Below are positions 35,948 to 44,627 of a stretch of DNA of 64,000 bases, piece by piece (positions within the stretch are counted from its first letter, which is position 1; the number at the start of each line of letters is the position of its first letter). This DNA is from Gammaproteobacteria bacterium (GTDB lineage Bacteria > Pseudomonadota > Gammaproteobacteria > Pseudomonadales > Azotimanducaceae), in NCBI GenBank assembly GCA_012269545.1, contig JAAXKB010000028.1, positions 37,381 to 101,380 on the forward strand, read 5' to 3'. Below the pieces are notes generated by a model. The model was not told the DNA's origin and ran no database searches. It saw only the letters and a program-made list of their open reading frames with translations. A program made the translations under genes and the position numbers.

Positions 35948-36232
35948 TTGAATCATTTGAATTTTGATCGTCTTAGCGAAGTCTGCACGTGGCTGACGAC
36001 CTTACCCGTCTACATGTTTCATGGCGAGTTGACCGCGGCATTGATTTTGTACGCCTACGACAAGCCTGATCTCAATGCGGTAGACCATGCCGTGCGCATG
36101 GTGTTGAACTACCAAGCGTCACTCGAGCAGCCCCTGCACCATCAGGCATTTGTCGAAATCGTCGCACAAGTCATGGCGCAACAACCGCCACCGGAGTTGG
36201 TGGCCTTTCTGGCCAGAGACGTCACCCACTAG
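35948..36232 (+). CDS. Small hypothetical protein
   Basis: The protein has 94 residues beginning with TTG (MNHLNFDRLSEVCTWL), with GGAG 7 bases upstream. Amphipathic helices dominate: LPVYMFHGELTAALILYAYDKP, AVDHAVRMVLNYQASLEQPLHH and FVEIVAQVMAQQPPPELVAFL. No family recognised and no signal peptide. Codon use looks native, so I take it to be a real cytoplasmic protein divergent from the SnoaL gene. Confidence 0.5.
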   Translation: MNHLNFDRLSEVCTWLTTLPVYMFHGELTAALILYAYDKPDLNAVDHAVRMVLNYQASLEQPLHHQAFVEIVAQVMAQQPPPELVAFLARDVTH

Positions 36233-36806
36233 TTGGTGGGTTCAAGTGCATCGGATTCCTTCGAAAAAGTAGGGCAGGTTTCCGTACTGCATCAGCGGCG
36301 CTTCTTTCTCTACGGCAGCTGCGACCGTTGGTGCTACCGATTTCCGATGGCGGGCGAAGAAGTATGGGAAGAAAAGAAACAAAATCCCTAAGCTGCTTAT
36401 TGATCGGTCGCCCAACGGTAGTAAAACGCCGACGGGTAGCATTGCCACGTAACTTTTTTTTTGTTGAATGATCTTCAGAGGAGGGTTCCCAGAGTCGTTG
36501 GGGAAACGGCTTAACTGAGCATGGAGTTGTCATCGTGGACGCCGTTGCGGTCGAAGCCGGACATCAACCGAGTTGTCCTGTCCACACCCGTCCAAAGCCT
36601 GTTTCCTCAGTTTTCGCGCTGATTTTTGATGGGCAAACGGCGCCTTGGGTTTGTTCTCTGTGATCAGGCGCGCCTTCTGCACCAAAAATCCTGCCAAAGT
36701 GGTGCTTCAGTCATCGAATCAACCGCAAAACGCAGCAGTGCCCTCAGATTAGCGTGGACATTGAGCCCGCGCTTGCCGTTAACGGATAGCACATTGAATC
36801 CCGTGG
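36233..36806. other. Stretch without a confident gene, left of the transposase
   Basis: The only noteworthy frame is on the minus strand, ending at 36242. It is about 65 hydrophobic codons (LGDRSISSLGILFLFFPYFFARH and on to the stop), preceded by an A10 run that could have shifted it from an upstream frame. No ribosome site was seen. It may be a decayed membrane-protein gene. The remainder shows nothing I can interpret, and no clear inverted repeat matching the other side of the transposase. Confidence 0.4.
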
Positions 36807-37745
36807 TTAGGGAGGCAAATAGATGCCTGTTAACACACTGTCCCATTCGTTGACGAAGTAGCCTCTACCTTTCGCGTTGTGGCTTTTCTGTGTCCACGCT
36901 TCAGTGGGCGTCTTACCGCCAAGATTCGAGTGAGGGCGTACGCTGTTATAAAACAGCTGGACCAACTGCAAGTCTGTGTCGACATACGCCCGTTGGAACG
37001 TGTCCTGCCGCGCATAGTATTTGAACGTGCCAAAAAATCGTTCGATACGACCGTTTTGCCATGGTGAGGCCACGTCGCTGGTTTTGTGTTTGATCTGTGC
37101 CAAATGAAGTCCCAGTCGAAAAATCAGCGAGGTAAAGCAGGCTTCATTATCGGTTTGAATGAACTTGGGCATGCCGTATGTTCGGCAAAAGCGAAGTACT
37201 TGCCTCAGCAGAGTTGCGCTGGTTTTGCGTTTGACCTGCTCAAGTGCCACGCAGGCGCGTGTACCGGTATCGATGCAGCCAAGAATTCGAATGGGTTCGC
37301 CGTTGACGTCGGGTATATGCGTCAAGTCGATTTGCCATAATTGGTTTTTAGGCCAGTTTTTGGCGGGTTTGTTGTGGACTCGTCTGCGTTCTAGGGTGAC
37401 GGCGTATCGGTGTTGGCGCAGTTTTTCGTATACCCAGCTTTTGCTGATGGTGATGTGTTTATCGTGCTCGTACAGTCGGTTGAATAGATAACTGATCGCG
37501 CGACAGCCTTTGCGGGGATACATAGCTTGCAGATGGATGACTTCTTTCAGCACCCAGGGTGGCTTCGGTCGAGTGCGTCTGTCGCAAGCTTGTTTTGTCT
37601 CACTGGTGTGTCTTTTGTCACGAATGGCGCTCTTTTGTCGGATGTAACGATGCCTTCTGAACAACAAAAACGTATGGAAACACCGTGTTAGAACCAAAAA
37701 ACATACGGTAACGATTGCCCGCGTAATGAACAGCGTCATCATCAA
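36807..37745 (-). CDS. DDE (rve-type) transposase, IS3/IS481-like
   Basis: Transposase of 312 residues. The N terminus is oddly hydrophobic (MMMTLFITRAIVTVCFLVLT), followed by a basic stretch, a short HTH-like part with ISKSWVYEKLRQH, and the integrase core: WQIDLTHI (D140), FIQTDNEACFTS (D199) and WQNGRIERFFGTFK (E235). It ends with YNSVRPHSNLGGKTPTEAW, a retroviral-integrase-family signature. All three catalytic residues are present, so it may be active. I could not find matching terminal inverted repeats or a target duplication by eye, so the element's ends are not placed. Confidence 0.87.
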   Translation of the reverse strand: MMMTLFITRAIVTVCFLVLTRCFHTFLLFRRHRYIRQKSAIRDKRHTSETKQACDRRTRPKPPWVLKEVIHLQAMYPRKGCRAISYLFNRLYEHDKHITISKSWVYEKLRQHRYAVTLERRRVHNKPAKNWPKNQLWQIDLTHIPDVNGEPIRILGCIDTGTRACVALEQVKRKTSATLLRQVLRFCRTYGMPKFIQTDNEACFTSLIFRLGLHLAQIKHKTSDVASPWQNGRIERFFGTFKYYARQDTFQRAYVDTDLQLVQLFYNSVRPHSNLGGKTPTEAWTQKSHNAKGRGYFVNEWDSVLTGIYLPP

Positions 37746-37887
37746 TTCCCTGCGTATTTGCCTGAGGGAGTTGTCTGTCGTTTTACCGCTCGCAGAACAC
37801 CGGGCTATTGCTGTTTGAATCGTTTCGAGAGGCAGGTCACAAAGTAACTAACTGTTGTAACGGATTGCTTGGCAATGAGTGTTCAGT

Positions 37888-39096
37888 TCAGCCCGTCTGC
37901 AGCAACTCATCGGGTGTGCGATAGGGCGGCAGAATGTTGTTCGCCAGCCACTCATCGGAATCCGGCCGCGGCAGCTGATAGCTGGGCTCGCCCTTGCAGC
38001 TGATGCGGTACATCAGTCGGGCGTCATCCGCGCAGTTGATAATACTCTTGGCCGGCGGAGCATTGTGAACCGTTGCGAAATTACTCCACACAGTCACGTC
38101 CCCGGCATGATGAACGTGATCGTAACGGTATTTTGGCTGCAGGATATGGGCTTCGATGTCGTCCAGAAACTCGCGGGTCTCTTGATCCGTCAAACCGTCT
38201 ATTTGCACCGGCGCAATGTTTTTTCCTCGAGAGGCCCAGATGGGGCTGTGCAGCGATTTGTTGCCTGTACGTGGGTTCGTATACACCAAGGGGATCAGCC
38301 AGCCCGGGTCCGTTACCCGTAGTCTTCGCCTGACCATTGTCTGCTCCAGCTCTTTTTGTTTTTCGTCAGGCAGATCGGCGAAGGCACGAATGGTGTCTGC
38401 GTAGGCGGTTTCACCATTCAGCGGCAGGGCCAGGCGCCGCGCGTTCAGAGTTGCATCTGAATCCGGATGATAAAAACCCTCAACAGGCGGTACGTCGTCC
38501 ACCCAAGTACCGTTTTGGGCGTTGCGCGAGGTGGGCGCGCGCTGCACGTAAAACATGCTGGTGGACAGCGGTACCGGCTCGAATTCGATGTCGGTATGCC
38601 AGTGCAGGCCGCTGGCGAGCTGTTCTTGCTGATCCGGGCCGCTGCCGGGCAGATTGGTCACTACATAGACCGCTGGGCTTTCGGCATCTTCCACGCACCG
38701 AATGTCATCGGGAAAGGCGAGATTACACAGGCTCGCGGTTTGTTTTTCATGGGGCGGTAGTTCCAGTGGTACCCCGTGCTTTTTGTATTCAATGTAATTG
38801 GCGTAGTTCTTTGGGTGGGGTATGGGCGCGCCAAAGTGATTGGCCAGTCGCTCCAAATAGCGCAGTCGGAAACCGTTTGTGCTGCCCTGATCGGGAAAGC
38901 TCATGATGCTGTAATGATCAAGCAGCCGGACAAGCAGTTCGGCTTGGGAGGCGGATAAGGGCTGAGTGAGGTCCACGCCGTGTACTCGAACCCCCATGTG
39001 CTGACCCTCTGCAAGGGGCGTCGTGTGGGCGGCGGCGCCGAATAATTCTTGCAAGCCGTCATTCAGCTCTGTCGATGTGGTGGTCTGTGCGTTCAT
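37888..39096 (-). CDS. TauD/TfdA-family Fe(II)/alpha-ketoglutarate dioxygenase
   Basis: Non-haem iron dioxygenase, 402 residues, hydroxylating a sulfonate, phenoxy acid or similar. The iron facial triad is in HWHTDIE (H167, D169) and the distal NFATVHNAPP (about H347); an Arg for oxoglutarate follows in ARLMYRISCKGEPS. GGAGGCCTTT precedes the ATG. It lies 24 bases downstream of an SDR gene on the same strand. A second, different family member is at 40.7 kb. Confidence 0.9.
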   Translation of the reverse strand: MNAQTTTSTELNDGLQELFGAAAHTTPLAEGQHMGVRVHGVDLTQPLSASQAELLVRLLDHYSIMSFPDQGSTNGFRLRYLERLANHFGAPIPHPKNYANYIEYKKHGVPLELPPHEKQTASLCNLAFPDDIRCVEDAESPAVYVVTNLPGSGPDQQEQLASGLHWHTDIEFEPVPLSTSMFYVQRAPTSRNAQNGTWVDDVPPVEGFYHPDSDATLNARRLALPLNGETAYADTIRAFADLPDEKQKELEQTMVRRRLRVTDPGWLIPLVYTNPRTGNKSLHSPIWASRGKNIAPVQIDGLTDQETREFLDDIEAHILQPKYRYDHVHHAGDVTVWSNFATVHNAPPAKSIINCADDARLMYRISCKGEPSYQLPRPDSDEWLANNILPPYRTPDELLQTG

Positions 39097-39120
39097 AAAG
39101 GCCTCCGATTACAGCTGGTA

Positions 39121-39948
39121 TTAGTGGGCGACGTTCATGGCGCGGGGTGGCCGCACCACAATTTCAGCGATATTAACGTTGATTGGCTGGCTTACCGCGT
39201 AGATCACGGCGTTGGCGACGTCGACGGGGTTGCACAGCATGGGCTTGAGGTTATTCGCCAGCGTTTCCAGTGTTTCCGCAGGTAAAAGCTCGCCGGGGGT
39301 AAAGGGAATATCCAGTCCCGCGGCGCTGATAAACTGTTCCGCGAATGCCGGTGGAAAATTGCGGGCAAAGTTCGTTGATGTTGCGCCGGGCAGCACATTG
39401 GTGATGCGAATGTCGTCGTTTTCCAGTTCGTCGCGCAGACTGGATGAGATGACATTAACCGCGTGTTTGGTGGCACCATAAACCCCGGAATTCGGTCGTT
39501 GAGCAGAGACTGAAGACACGTTCACGATGTGACCTTGGGCGCCGCAGCTGCGCATCGCTCTGACCCCAGCCTGACAGCCTGCCAACAGGGCGAGGATATT
39601 GGTATCGACCATCTCGCGCCACTTATCCATTTCGCCGTCGATGATGGAGCCCGGATATTCAAGGCCCGCGTTGTTCACCATGATGTCCAGTCGCTTGGTC
39701 TCATCCAAGGCCTGCTGGACCAAGGCGGCGATGCGGCCCTTTTCGTTAATGTCGATTTGGGCCACGCTCGCGGTGCCTCCGCCCTGTGCAATGCTGTTGT
39801 TCACCTCTTCCAAAGCGGATTGGGTTCTGCCGACCAGATACACGTGGACGCCGTGTTGGCCCAGCAATTCTGCGGTGGCTCGACCGATACCGCTGGACGA
39901 GCCGGTAACAATGGCTGTTTTTCCTTTGAGCAACTCTGTTTCGTCCAT
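39121..39948 (-). CDS. Short-chain dehydrogenase/reductase (YdfG-like)
   Basis: Classical SDR, 275 residues. It has TGSSSGIGRATAEL, VGRTQ (neutral/basic, favouring NADP), NNAGLEYPG, NVSSVSAQRPNSG and catalytic YGATKHAV. AAGGTACGCT precedes the ATG. It is first in a probable operon with the TauD-type gene and divergent from a TetR regulator across a strong inverted repeat, so it is likely the regulator's target. Confidence 0.9.
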   Translation of the reverse strand: MDETELLKGKTAIVTGSSSGIGRATAELLGQHGVHVYLVGRTQSALEEVNNSIAQGGGTASVAQIDINEKGRIAALVQQALDETKRLDIMVNNAGLEYPGSIIDGEMDKWREMVDTNILALLAGCQAGVRAMRSCGAQGHIVNVSSVSAQRPNSGVYGATKHAVNVISSSLRDELENDDIRITNVLPGATSTNFARNFPPAFAEQFISAAGLDIPFTPGELLPAETLETLANNLKPMLCNPVDVANAVIYAVSQPINVNIAEIVVRPPRAMNVAH

Positions 39949-39985
39949 AGCGTACCTTGGTATGGTGTAAATCGTTCCTCACGAA

Positions 39986-40013
39986 ATTGACAAATGAGAC
40001 ATATTTTGTCAAT
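39986..40013. promoter_or_regulatory. Probable TetR operator between SDR and regulator genes
   Basis: A perfect 9-bp inverted repeat ATTGACAAA-N10-TTTGTCAAT lies in the 100-base divergent promoter region. Length, A/T content and position fit a TetR-family operator. TTGACA in the left arm could also serve as a -35 box toward the regulator gene, so binding would repress it. Confidence 0.65.
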
Positions 40014-40048
40014 ACGTAGAAATCACGGGGTCGAAATCATGAACAGGG

Positions 40049-40645
40049 GTGTTTGATTTGCCAGCGAACGATAAACAGCAACGCATACTCGATGCTGCCT
40101 TGGCGCAATTTACTCAGTATGGGATTCAGCGCACGTCGATGCATGACATCGCGCAGAAAGCAGAAGTGTCGCGAGCGTCGCTGTACTCCTACTTTAAGAA
40201 CAAGGATGAGATTTTTCGTTCCGTGTCCATCGGCGTACACGAGCGTTTACTGGTTGATGTGGACGCGGTGCTTAGCGGCGGCGACAGCGCAGATTTGGGT
40301 GAACGCGTTTTTCAGGCGTTGTTCATACGCCACAGTCGGTTTTTGAATCTGGTGTTGGACTCCTCTCACGGCGCGGAATTGGAAGACGAATACAGCCGGC
40401 TGTGTGGCGATGTGGTGGCGAACGCGAACGCCAAGTTCGAAGCGCGATTGGCGGGCGTGTTCGACGCGTTGTTCAGCAGCGATAGCAAACGCCTCGGTTC
40501 TGGCTCCCTGTCACCGGCTGGCGCGGCCCGCATTTTGAATTTGGCCGCTGCAGGCTGTAAGCGCGGCGTCAAAGACGCTGAGGAATTTGAGCAGCGTATT
40601 CGCAGCTTGGTGGACATCTACATCAAAGGCATCCAGGCTATCTAG
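40049..40645 (+). CDS. TetR/AcrR-family transcriptional regulator
   Basis: The protein has 198 residues. The N-terminal DNA-binding domain is clear: QQRILDAALAQFTQYGIQRTSMHDIAQKAEVSRASLYSYFKNKDEIF (about residues 10-56). The C-terminal ligand domain is divergent. Start GTG; a TTG three codons later has a better-spaced AGGGG. It probably represses itself and the divergent SDR-TauD operon through the inverted repeat in between, and is released by a small hydrophobic substrate. Confidence 0.9.
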   Translation: MFDLPANDKQQRILDAALAQFTQYGIQRTSMHDIAQKAEVSRASLYSYFKNKDEIFRSVSIGVHERLLVDVDAVLSGGDSADLGERVFQALFIRHSRFLNLVLDSSHGAELEDEYSRLCGDVVANANAKFEARLAGVFDALFSSDSKRLGSGSLSPAGAARILNLAAAGCKRGVKDAEEFEQRIRSLVDIYIKGIQAI

Positions 40646-40712
40646 TGTGGTTTTGATGCGAATCTTGGGCAGTAGTGCACGCTACCCCGGGCTTTTTGTT
40701 GCCCGGCGCGAC

Positions 40713-41723
40713 CTAGTTCTGCATAGGAGCGTCATCGTCCCAGCGAAAACCCAAGCCGCCTGCTTGCCACACGCCGTCGCCAAGGGGGCTGGGGCCAAAG
40801 ATATTCAGTTGAATGGGCAGGCCAAACTCAGGCATCAGGTTTTGCACGCCGCGTACGGTGCTCCGATGCAGGATGCGCAGACCTTGTTGCTCAGCAGATA
40901 GGTGCGCTTCGGGTGCCGCGCGGTGCGCTACGGCCAAGTTATCGATAAAGACACAGTCGTTGTCCTCGTATTCGTAGGCAATGGCGTATCCGTTGGTTAA
41001 GCCGGCGTTGAGAATATCGTTGTATTGGTGGCACAGCTGGCGCAGTTCGGCGGCGTCGAGCAGTCGAAACGCGTCATGGTCTGCTGCTTTTTCAATGACC
41101 GCGCCAGTCATACCTAAGTGCAGCCAAACGCAGAGGCGTCGCGAAAGAGGGTGTCTGTGCACGACAGGATGAACAACACCGGAGGTGGCGTTCACCGAGG
41201 AAAGGCGATGCCAGTAAGCTTGCTGCCGGGCGGTTAGCGCGTCAAAGGCGGCAGCTTGCAGTGCGAAATTTGTGCCGCCGCCGTTTTCCGGCGCACGAAC
41301 CATATGGTAACCGGCGTGAGAAAATGTATCGACGTTGAAGCTGCCGTCGTTATGCCACTGCGGTCCTACGCCCTTGATGCCTTGACGGTGATCGTTGGAC
41401 AGACGAAAGAGATGCGGGTTGCCCCCGGGTGTTGCCGGATGCACACCGTGGGTGCTGTGCAGTTCCTTGCCGCCCCACCAGCAGCTGGCTTGGAGAAAGT
41501 CGGTAGCAGACAAGGGCGAGCTGTTTTTGAAAACGACGAAGCCACGCTCGGCCATGGTGTACTCCAAAGCCTGCACAACGGGGCGCGGCGGCGGGACCGG
41601 TGAGGCCAAATCTAAGCCGCGGACCGCAGCGCCAATGGGTTCCAATGGCGTCAGGGTGGCACCAAATTCGGCAAGGGTCGCACTGCGCTTTGGATCAATG
41701 GCCGGAGTATCTTGTGCAGGCAT
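40713..41723 (-). CDS. TauD/TfdA-family dioxygenase (second)
   Basis: The protein has 336 residues. The iron motif is WHNDGSF (H124, D126) with a distal NLAVAHRAAP (about H271) and Arg in RILHRSTVRG. THGVHPATPGGNPHLFRLSND is characteristic of the family branch. AGGAGATGATTA precedes the ATG. It converges with the TetR gene and has no near relative in the window; the other dioxygenase differs in length and motif context, so the two probably act on different substrates. Confidence 0.88.
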   Translation of the reverse strand: MPAQDTPAIDPKRSATLAEFGATLTPLEPIGAAVRGLDLASPVPPPRPVVQALEYTMAERGFVVFKNSSPLSATDFLQASCWWGGKELHSTHGVHPATPGGNPHLFRLSNDHRQGIKGVGPQWHNDGSFNVDTFSHAGYHMVRAPENGGGTNFALQAAAFDALTARQQAYWHRLSSVNATSGVVHPVVHRHPLSRRLCVWLHLGMTGAVIEKAADHDAFRLLDAAELRQLCHQYNDILNAGLTNGYAIAYEYEDNDCVFIDNLAVAHRAAPEAHLSAEQQGLRILHRSTVRGVQNLMPEFGLPIQLNIFGPSPLGDGVWQAGGLGFRWDDDAPMQN

Positions 41724-42252
41724 TAATCATCTCCTGAAACGATCTGGAGAATATCAATCGCCAGACGATGGGTAGTCAACCAAATATCGAGCTCGGGGTC
41801 GCGAGCGCAGCTAGCGTCATGGTTAGCAAGGGGTGCGACGTAGCAGTGGATGCAGACGTGGGTGGCGTTTCAGACCGGTTCAATACTTGGGGATGCTCCT
41901 ACGTGTATGCGGCAGGTAACGATACTGATCCGTTTGCTCTGTCTTACGTAATTGCGCGTTTGGGGTCGCATGAGCGGGCTGCGGGACGATATCGCGGCAG
42001 TCGTGCAATTTACTGAGCAGTTCGTGCTGTTGCGTGCATCAACGCGAAGACTGAAAATGAGGGCAACTTGGCGCTAAGCAGGCGTTATCACAAACATCCT
42101 TGAAACAGCGCCTAAACCGTAAGGAAAGCGGAGCGCAAAGGTATTTGCATGATCCATCAGCAATGGCGTTAAAAAGGATGACGTTCTTGGCTTGTGATCT
42201 GCAGTAAGTTGCAGGGGATACACGATTGATTTCAACACATGGGGAGAAAACC
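41724..42252. other. Stretch with a possible flavoprotein remnant
   Basis: On the + strand, 41768-42016 keeps an 82-codon frame containing VYAAGNDTDPFALS and a following helix, reminiscent of the FAD-binding tail of thioredoxin-reductase-like enzymes (VYAAGD/N). Nothing upstream continues the domain. The rest shows no gene or hairpin. Confidence 0.3.
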
Positions 42253-42561
42253 TTGGCCTTAATAGTGAACATAACGTGGTTTGTGAAACCGGAAAAACGC
42301 ATTCAGTTCATCGCGGAGTTGAGCGGCAAATTGCCTGTGACAAAGGCTTATGACGGTTGCCGGTGGCTGTATCTTGCAGACAATGCAGACGCGAAGGAGG
42401 ATAGAGTTGAGGCGGTTTCGATGTGGGACAGTCGCGAGAAGTACGATGCTTACCTAGCATTTCGTGAGGAAAGCGGAGAATTGGGCGAGTTCGCAGAGAA
42501 GTACTACACAGCCGATCCGCAGTGGAAATATATGACCGTGCTTATGGACTTTAATAAGTAA
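42253..42561 (+). CDS. Antibiotic biosynthesis monooxygenase (ABM)-like protein
   Basis: Ferredoxin-like dimeric alpha/beta-barrel protein, 102 residues. ALIVNITWFVKPEKRIQFIAEL, then CRWLYLADNADAKEDRVEAVSMWDSREKYDAYLAFREESG is the ABM pattern (strand, helix, strand, W.s...y..y). I chose TTG 42253 because GGGGAGAAAACC is directly upstream; the frame also opens nine codons earlier. ABM proteins oxidise quinones or detoxify; no partner gene is obvious. Confidence 0.75.
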   Translation: MALIVNITWFVKPEKRIQFIAELSGKLPVTKAYDGCRWLYLADNADAKEDRVEAVSMWDSREKYDAYLAFREESGELGEFAEKYYTADPQWKYMTVLMDFNK

Positions 42562-42663
42562 CGCTCGCCTAGGGTGGCGCGACCAGCCGAGTTGGCACTG
42601 CACCCACGCATAAATGGCGACCAGTTTTCCGTATCGCCGAGGCGCTCTGCTGGCGCGTTTGGG

Positions 42664-42861
42664 TTAGTCTTGGCCCATGGACCACGTTTTGCTGGTGTGT
42701 CGCGCTCGTTCAAATTCGCTCATGTCTTCCAAGTCGGCGGGTGAAGGCCGGGGGATCTCGACTTTCGTTAACGGATTAACGCGCAGATCCAATATCCTGC
42801 TATCAGCGGCTGCGTCCTCGTGTGTCGCCCATGCCTCAGCTGTGTATGTCTTGGTGTTCAT
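42664..42861 (-). CDS. Small hypothetical protein
   Basis: The protein has 65 residues, opening MNTKTYTAEAWATHEDAAAD and ending RHTSKTWSMGQD. GAGGTGA sits 7 bases before the ATG, a good ribosome site, which supports translation. No signal, no membrane segment, no known family. It could be an intact small protein or the N-terminal remnant of a longer one. Confidence 0.4.
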   Translation of the reverse strand: MNTKTYTAEAWATHEDAAADSRILDLRVNPLTKVEIPRPSPADLEDMSEFERARHTSKTWSMGQD

Positions 42862-43533
42862 TCTTACGTCACCTCAAAGTTGTCGTTTTCCTGCACCGCG
42901 CCGAGGTCAATGCTCGCAGCGCTGAATGCTGTTCGATGCTTCGCTTGTCCAGTAGCCACCGGGGCGAATAGGGAACTCTCGTCGCCATTTAGACAAGTTG
43001 ATGCCATAAACGTGCCACCTCTCGCTGGGTTAAGAGAATGTCGAAGAGGAGGGCAGGTTGGACCGAGGTTTGGAGCATGAGGGGTGAGTGCGCAGGAAAC
43101 TCGAAACTAGCGGGGAGGTGGTGCGGGTCGAGTTCCCTGCGCTAAATGTGGGAACTTCTGCGTTTCCCTTCAACCTCGTGAAACTTTCTTGCGGAATTCG
43201 TGCCAAAATTCCGTCTGGCAGAAAAAAATAAAGCGCCTTGTGACAGGTCTGGCAAACGCTAAGAGCCCGAGTAGCAACACATCAGGCACCGAAATGGTGC
43301 GCCATTCGGGATTTTGCCTGTTTTTGCGCCATTCTGGGGCGATGGGTGCGCCCCAGGCTGCAAATGTACGTTAAGACGAAAGCAGGATCGAACGAGCAGA
43401 TTTTGTGTTGTTGAGTAACTTCATCGAACGGCACCGTAAATGCGTAGTACGATAAAGGCTCTCTGCTAGCGACAGGTAAACAAGAGCTAACATCAGCCTC
43501 ACCTGCGACTGCCAGTTAACGGATTTACAAAAC
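42862..43533. other. Non-coding or decayed stretch
   Basis: No convincing gene on either strand. It contains a 10-bp direct repeat TGCGCCATTC (43298-43307 and 43325-43334) and a 7-bp inverted repeat CTGGGGC-N9-GCCCCAG (43334-43356) without a T run, so not a standard terminator. Confidence 0.4.
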
Positions 43534-43686
43534 ATGAAGCACATCTTTACGGCCCTGCTATTTTCACTGACAACGATCGTGTCAGGCTGCACAAGCACAA
43601 CGATGACTGCCCAAGACCAAGCCGACTCAGGCCAAAAAAAGAATTGTGGCAGGGCAATGACGCAGCGCACGAGGTGTGACTGGTGA
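43534..43686 (+). CDS. Candidate small lipoprotein
   Basis: The protein has 50 codons. MKHIFTALLFSLTTIVSGC is a clear lipoprotein signal with lipobox VSGC (C19), followed by a short polar tail. The reading crosses an A7 run (AAAAAAAG); a one-base gain there would change the tail to an alternative short end. GGA lies about 10 bases before the ATG, a weak site. Too short for a family assignment. Confidence 0.4.
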   Translation: MKHIFTALLFSLTTIVSGCTSTTMTAQDQADSGQKKNCGRAMTQRTRCDW

Positions 43687-43728
43687 ATAGCACGCAGTGA
43701 ACGACGATTAAGAGCAATAAGGGAGACT

Positions 43729-44148
43729 ATGGCTACCGCACCTTCAATCATGACTGGTGGCTGCAAATGCGGCTCCGTGCGCTATGCGTGCAACGCGGAG
43801 CCCGCGTTAATTTTTAACTGCCACTGTGAAGATTGTCAGCATTTCTCTGGCGCACCTTGCACCACTGCGGTAATGGTGCCCGAGGATGAATTGGGCGTCG
43901 AAGGCGAGCTGACGGGATTTACTACTGTCGGTGACAACGGCGGTGTCGTTCATCGCTATTTCTGTCCCAAATGCGGCACGCCTGTGATTGTAAAACCAGA
44001 GGTATTCGTTGGGATGAAAGCACTAAAGGCATCGAGCCTTGACGATGCGTCTTGGGTTAGACCGCAGATGGATATATTCCTGAGGAGCAAACAACCGTGG
44101 ATTGAGCTTGCTGCTGACACGCAAAAATTTGATGAAGGCCCAAGTTAG
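43729..44148 (+). CDS. GFA/CENP-V-type zinc protein (glutathione-dependent formaldehyde-activating family)
   Basis: The protein has 139 residues. The cysteines bind structural and catalytic zinc: GGCKCGSVRYAC (C12, C14), FNCHCEDCQHFSG (C31, C33, C36) and YFCPKCGTPV (C79, C82). Despite the family name, most members are glutathione or aldehyde-adduct enzymes of uncertain substrate. GGGAGACT precedes the ATG. Confidence 0.88.
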   Translation: MATAPSIMTGGCKCGSVRYACNAEPALIFNCHCEDCQHFSGAPCTTAVMVPEDELGVEGELTGFTTVGDNGGVVHRYFCPKCGTPVIVKPEVFVGMKALKASSLDDASWVRPQMDIFLRSKQPWIELAADTQKFDEGPS

Positions 44149-44341
44149 GGATTGCCTGCGAAACATGGGACACGTCATGACGGCTTTCCTGCTGACACTG
44201 ATGCCTTTGATGTTCAAGGCACCCTCATACGGACGTTTTCAAGGGAGGTAGCGGCAGATAAGGCACTTCAGCTTTCTCTTGTTTGTTTCAGCTCTTCGCT
44301 CTACTGTTGATGCCCGTAGACGACGATACAGGAATGCCAAA
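44149..44341. other. Short intergenic stretch
   Basis: Only very short frames are present, and nothing recognisable lies between the GFA gene and the micro-ORF that follows. Confidence 0.3.
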
Positions 44342-44425
44342 ATGCCGCCTAAAGCACTGTTTTATTATTACGCCGTCGCCTACGTTTTCGTGTTTACCGC
44401 TTACTATTTCGTGAGTAATGCATAG
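44342..44425 (+). CDS. Candidate 27-residue membrane peptide
   Basis: An ATG with AGGA 8 bases upstream opens a 27-codon frame that is almost entirely one hydrophobic helix rich in Tyr and Phe (MPPKALFYYYAVAYVFVFTA, then a short tail ending NA). It looks like a single-pass micro-membrane protein. Because it is so short, chance cannot be excluded. Confidence 0.3.
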   Translation: MPPKALFYYYAVAYVFVFTAYYFVSNA

Positions 44426-44627
44426 CTGCCTTCGTCGACGCTAAAGGCAGGCTGCGCTGGACGATTCTCGAGCACCTCTGCCACTTCCGCAGGAGCTAAC
44501 TCTGTTCAATCGCACATGGTTATCGCCTTTAGCACTCGATTCTGATTCAGTTAGACATACTGCTTTCACTACGCTAGTTGACCAGGTCTTGGCTGACAGC
44601 CAAGGCAAGTCAGTGTTGGTAGCCAGA

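Noticed and set aside
36664..36846. 60-codon minus frame overlapping the transposase 3' end
   Set aside because: It is out of frame with the transposase, has no family resemblance I trust and lacks a ribosome site.
43298..43356. Direct and inverted repeats as a CRISPR-like or terminator element
   Set aside because: Only two copies of a 10-mer with unequal context, and the stem has no T run.
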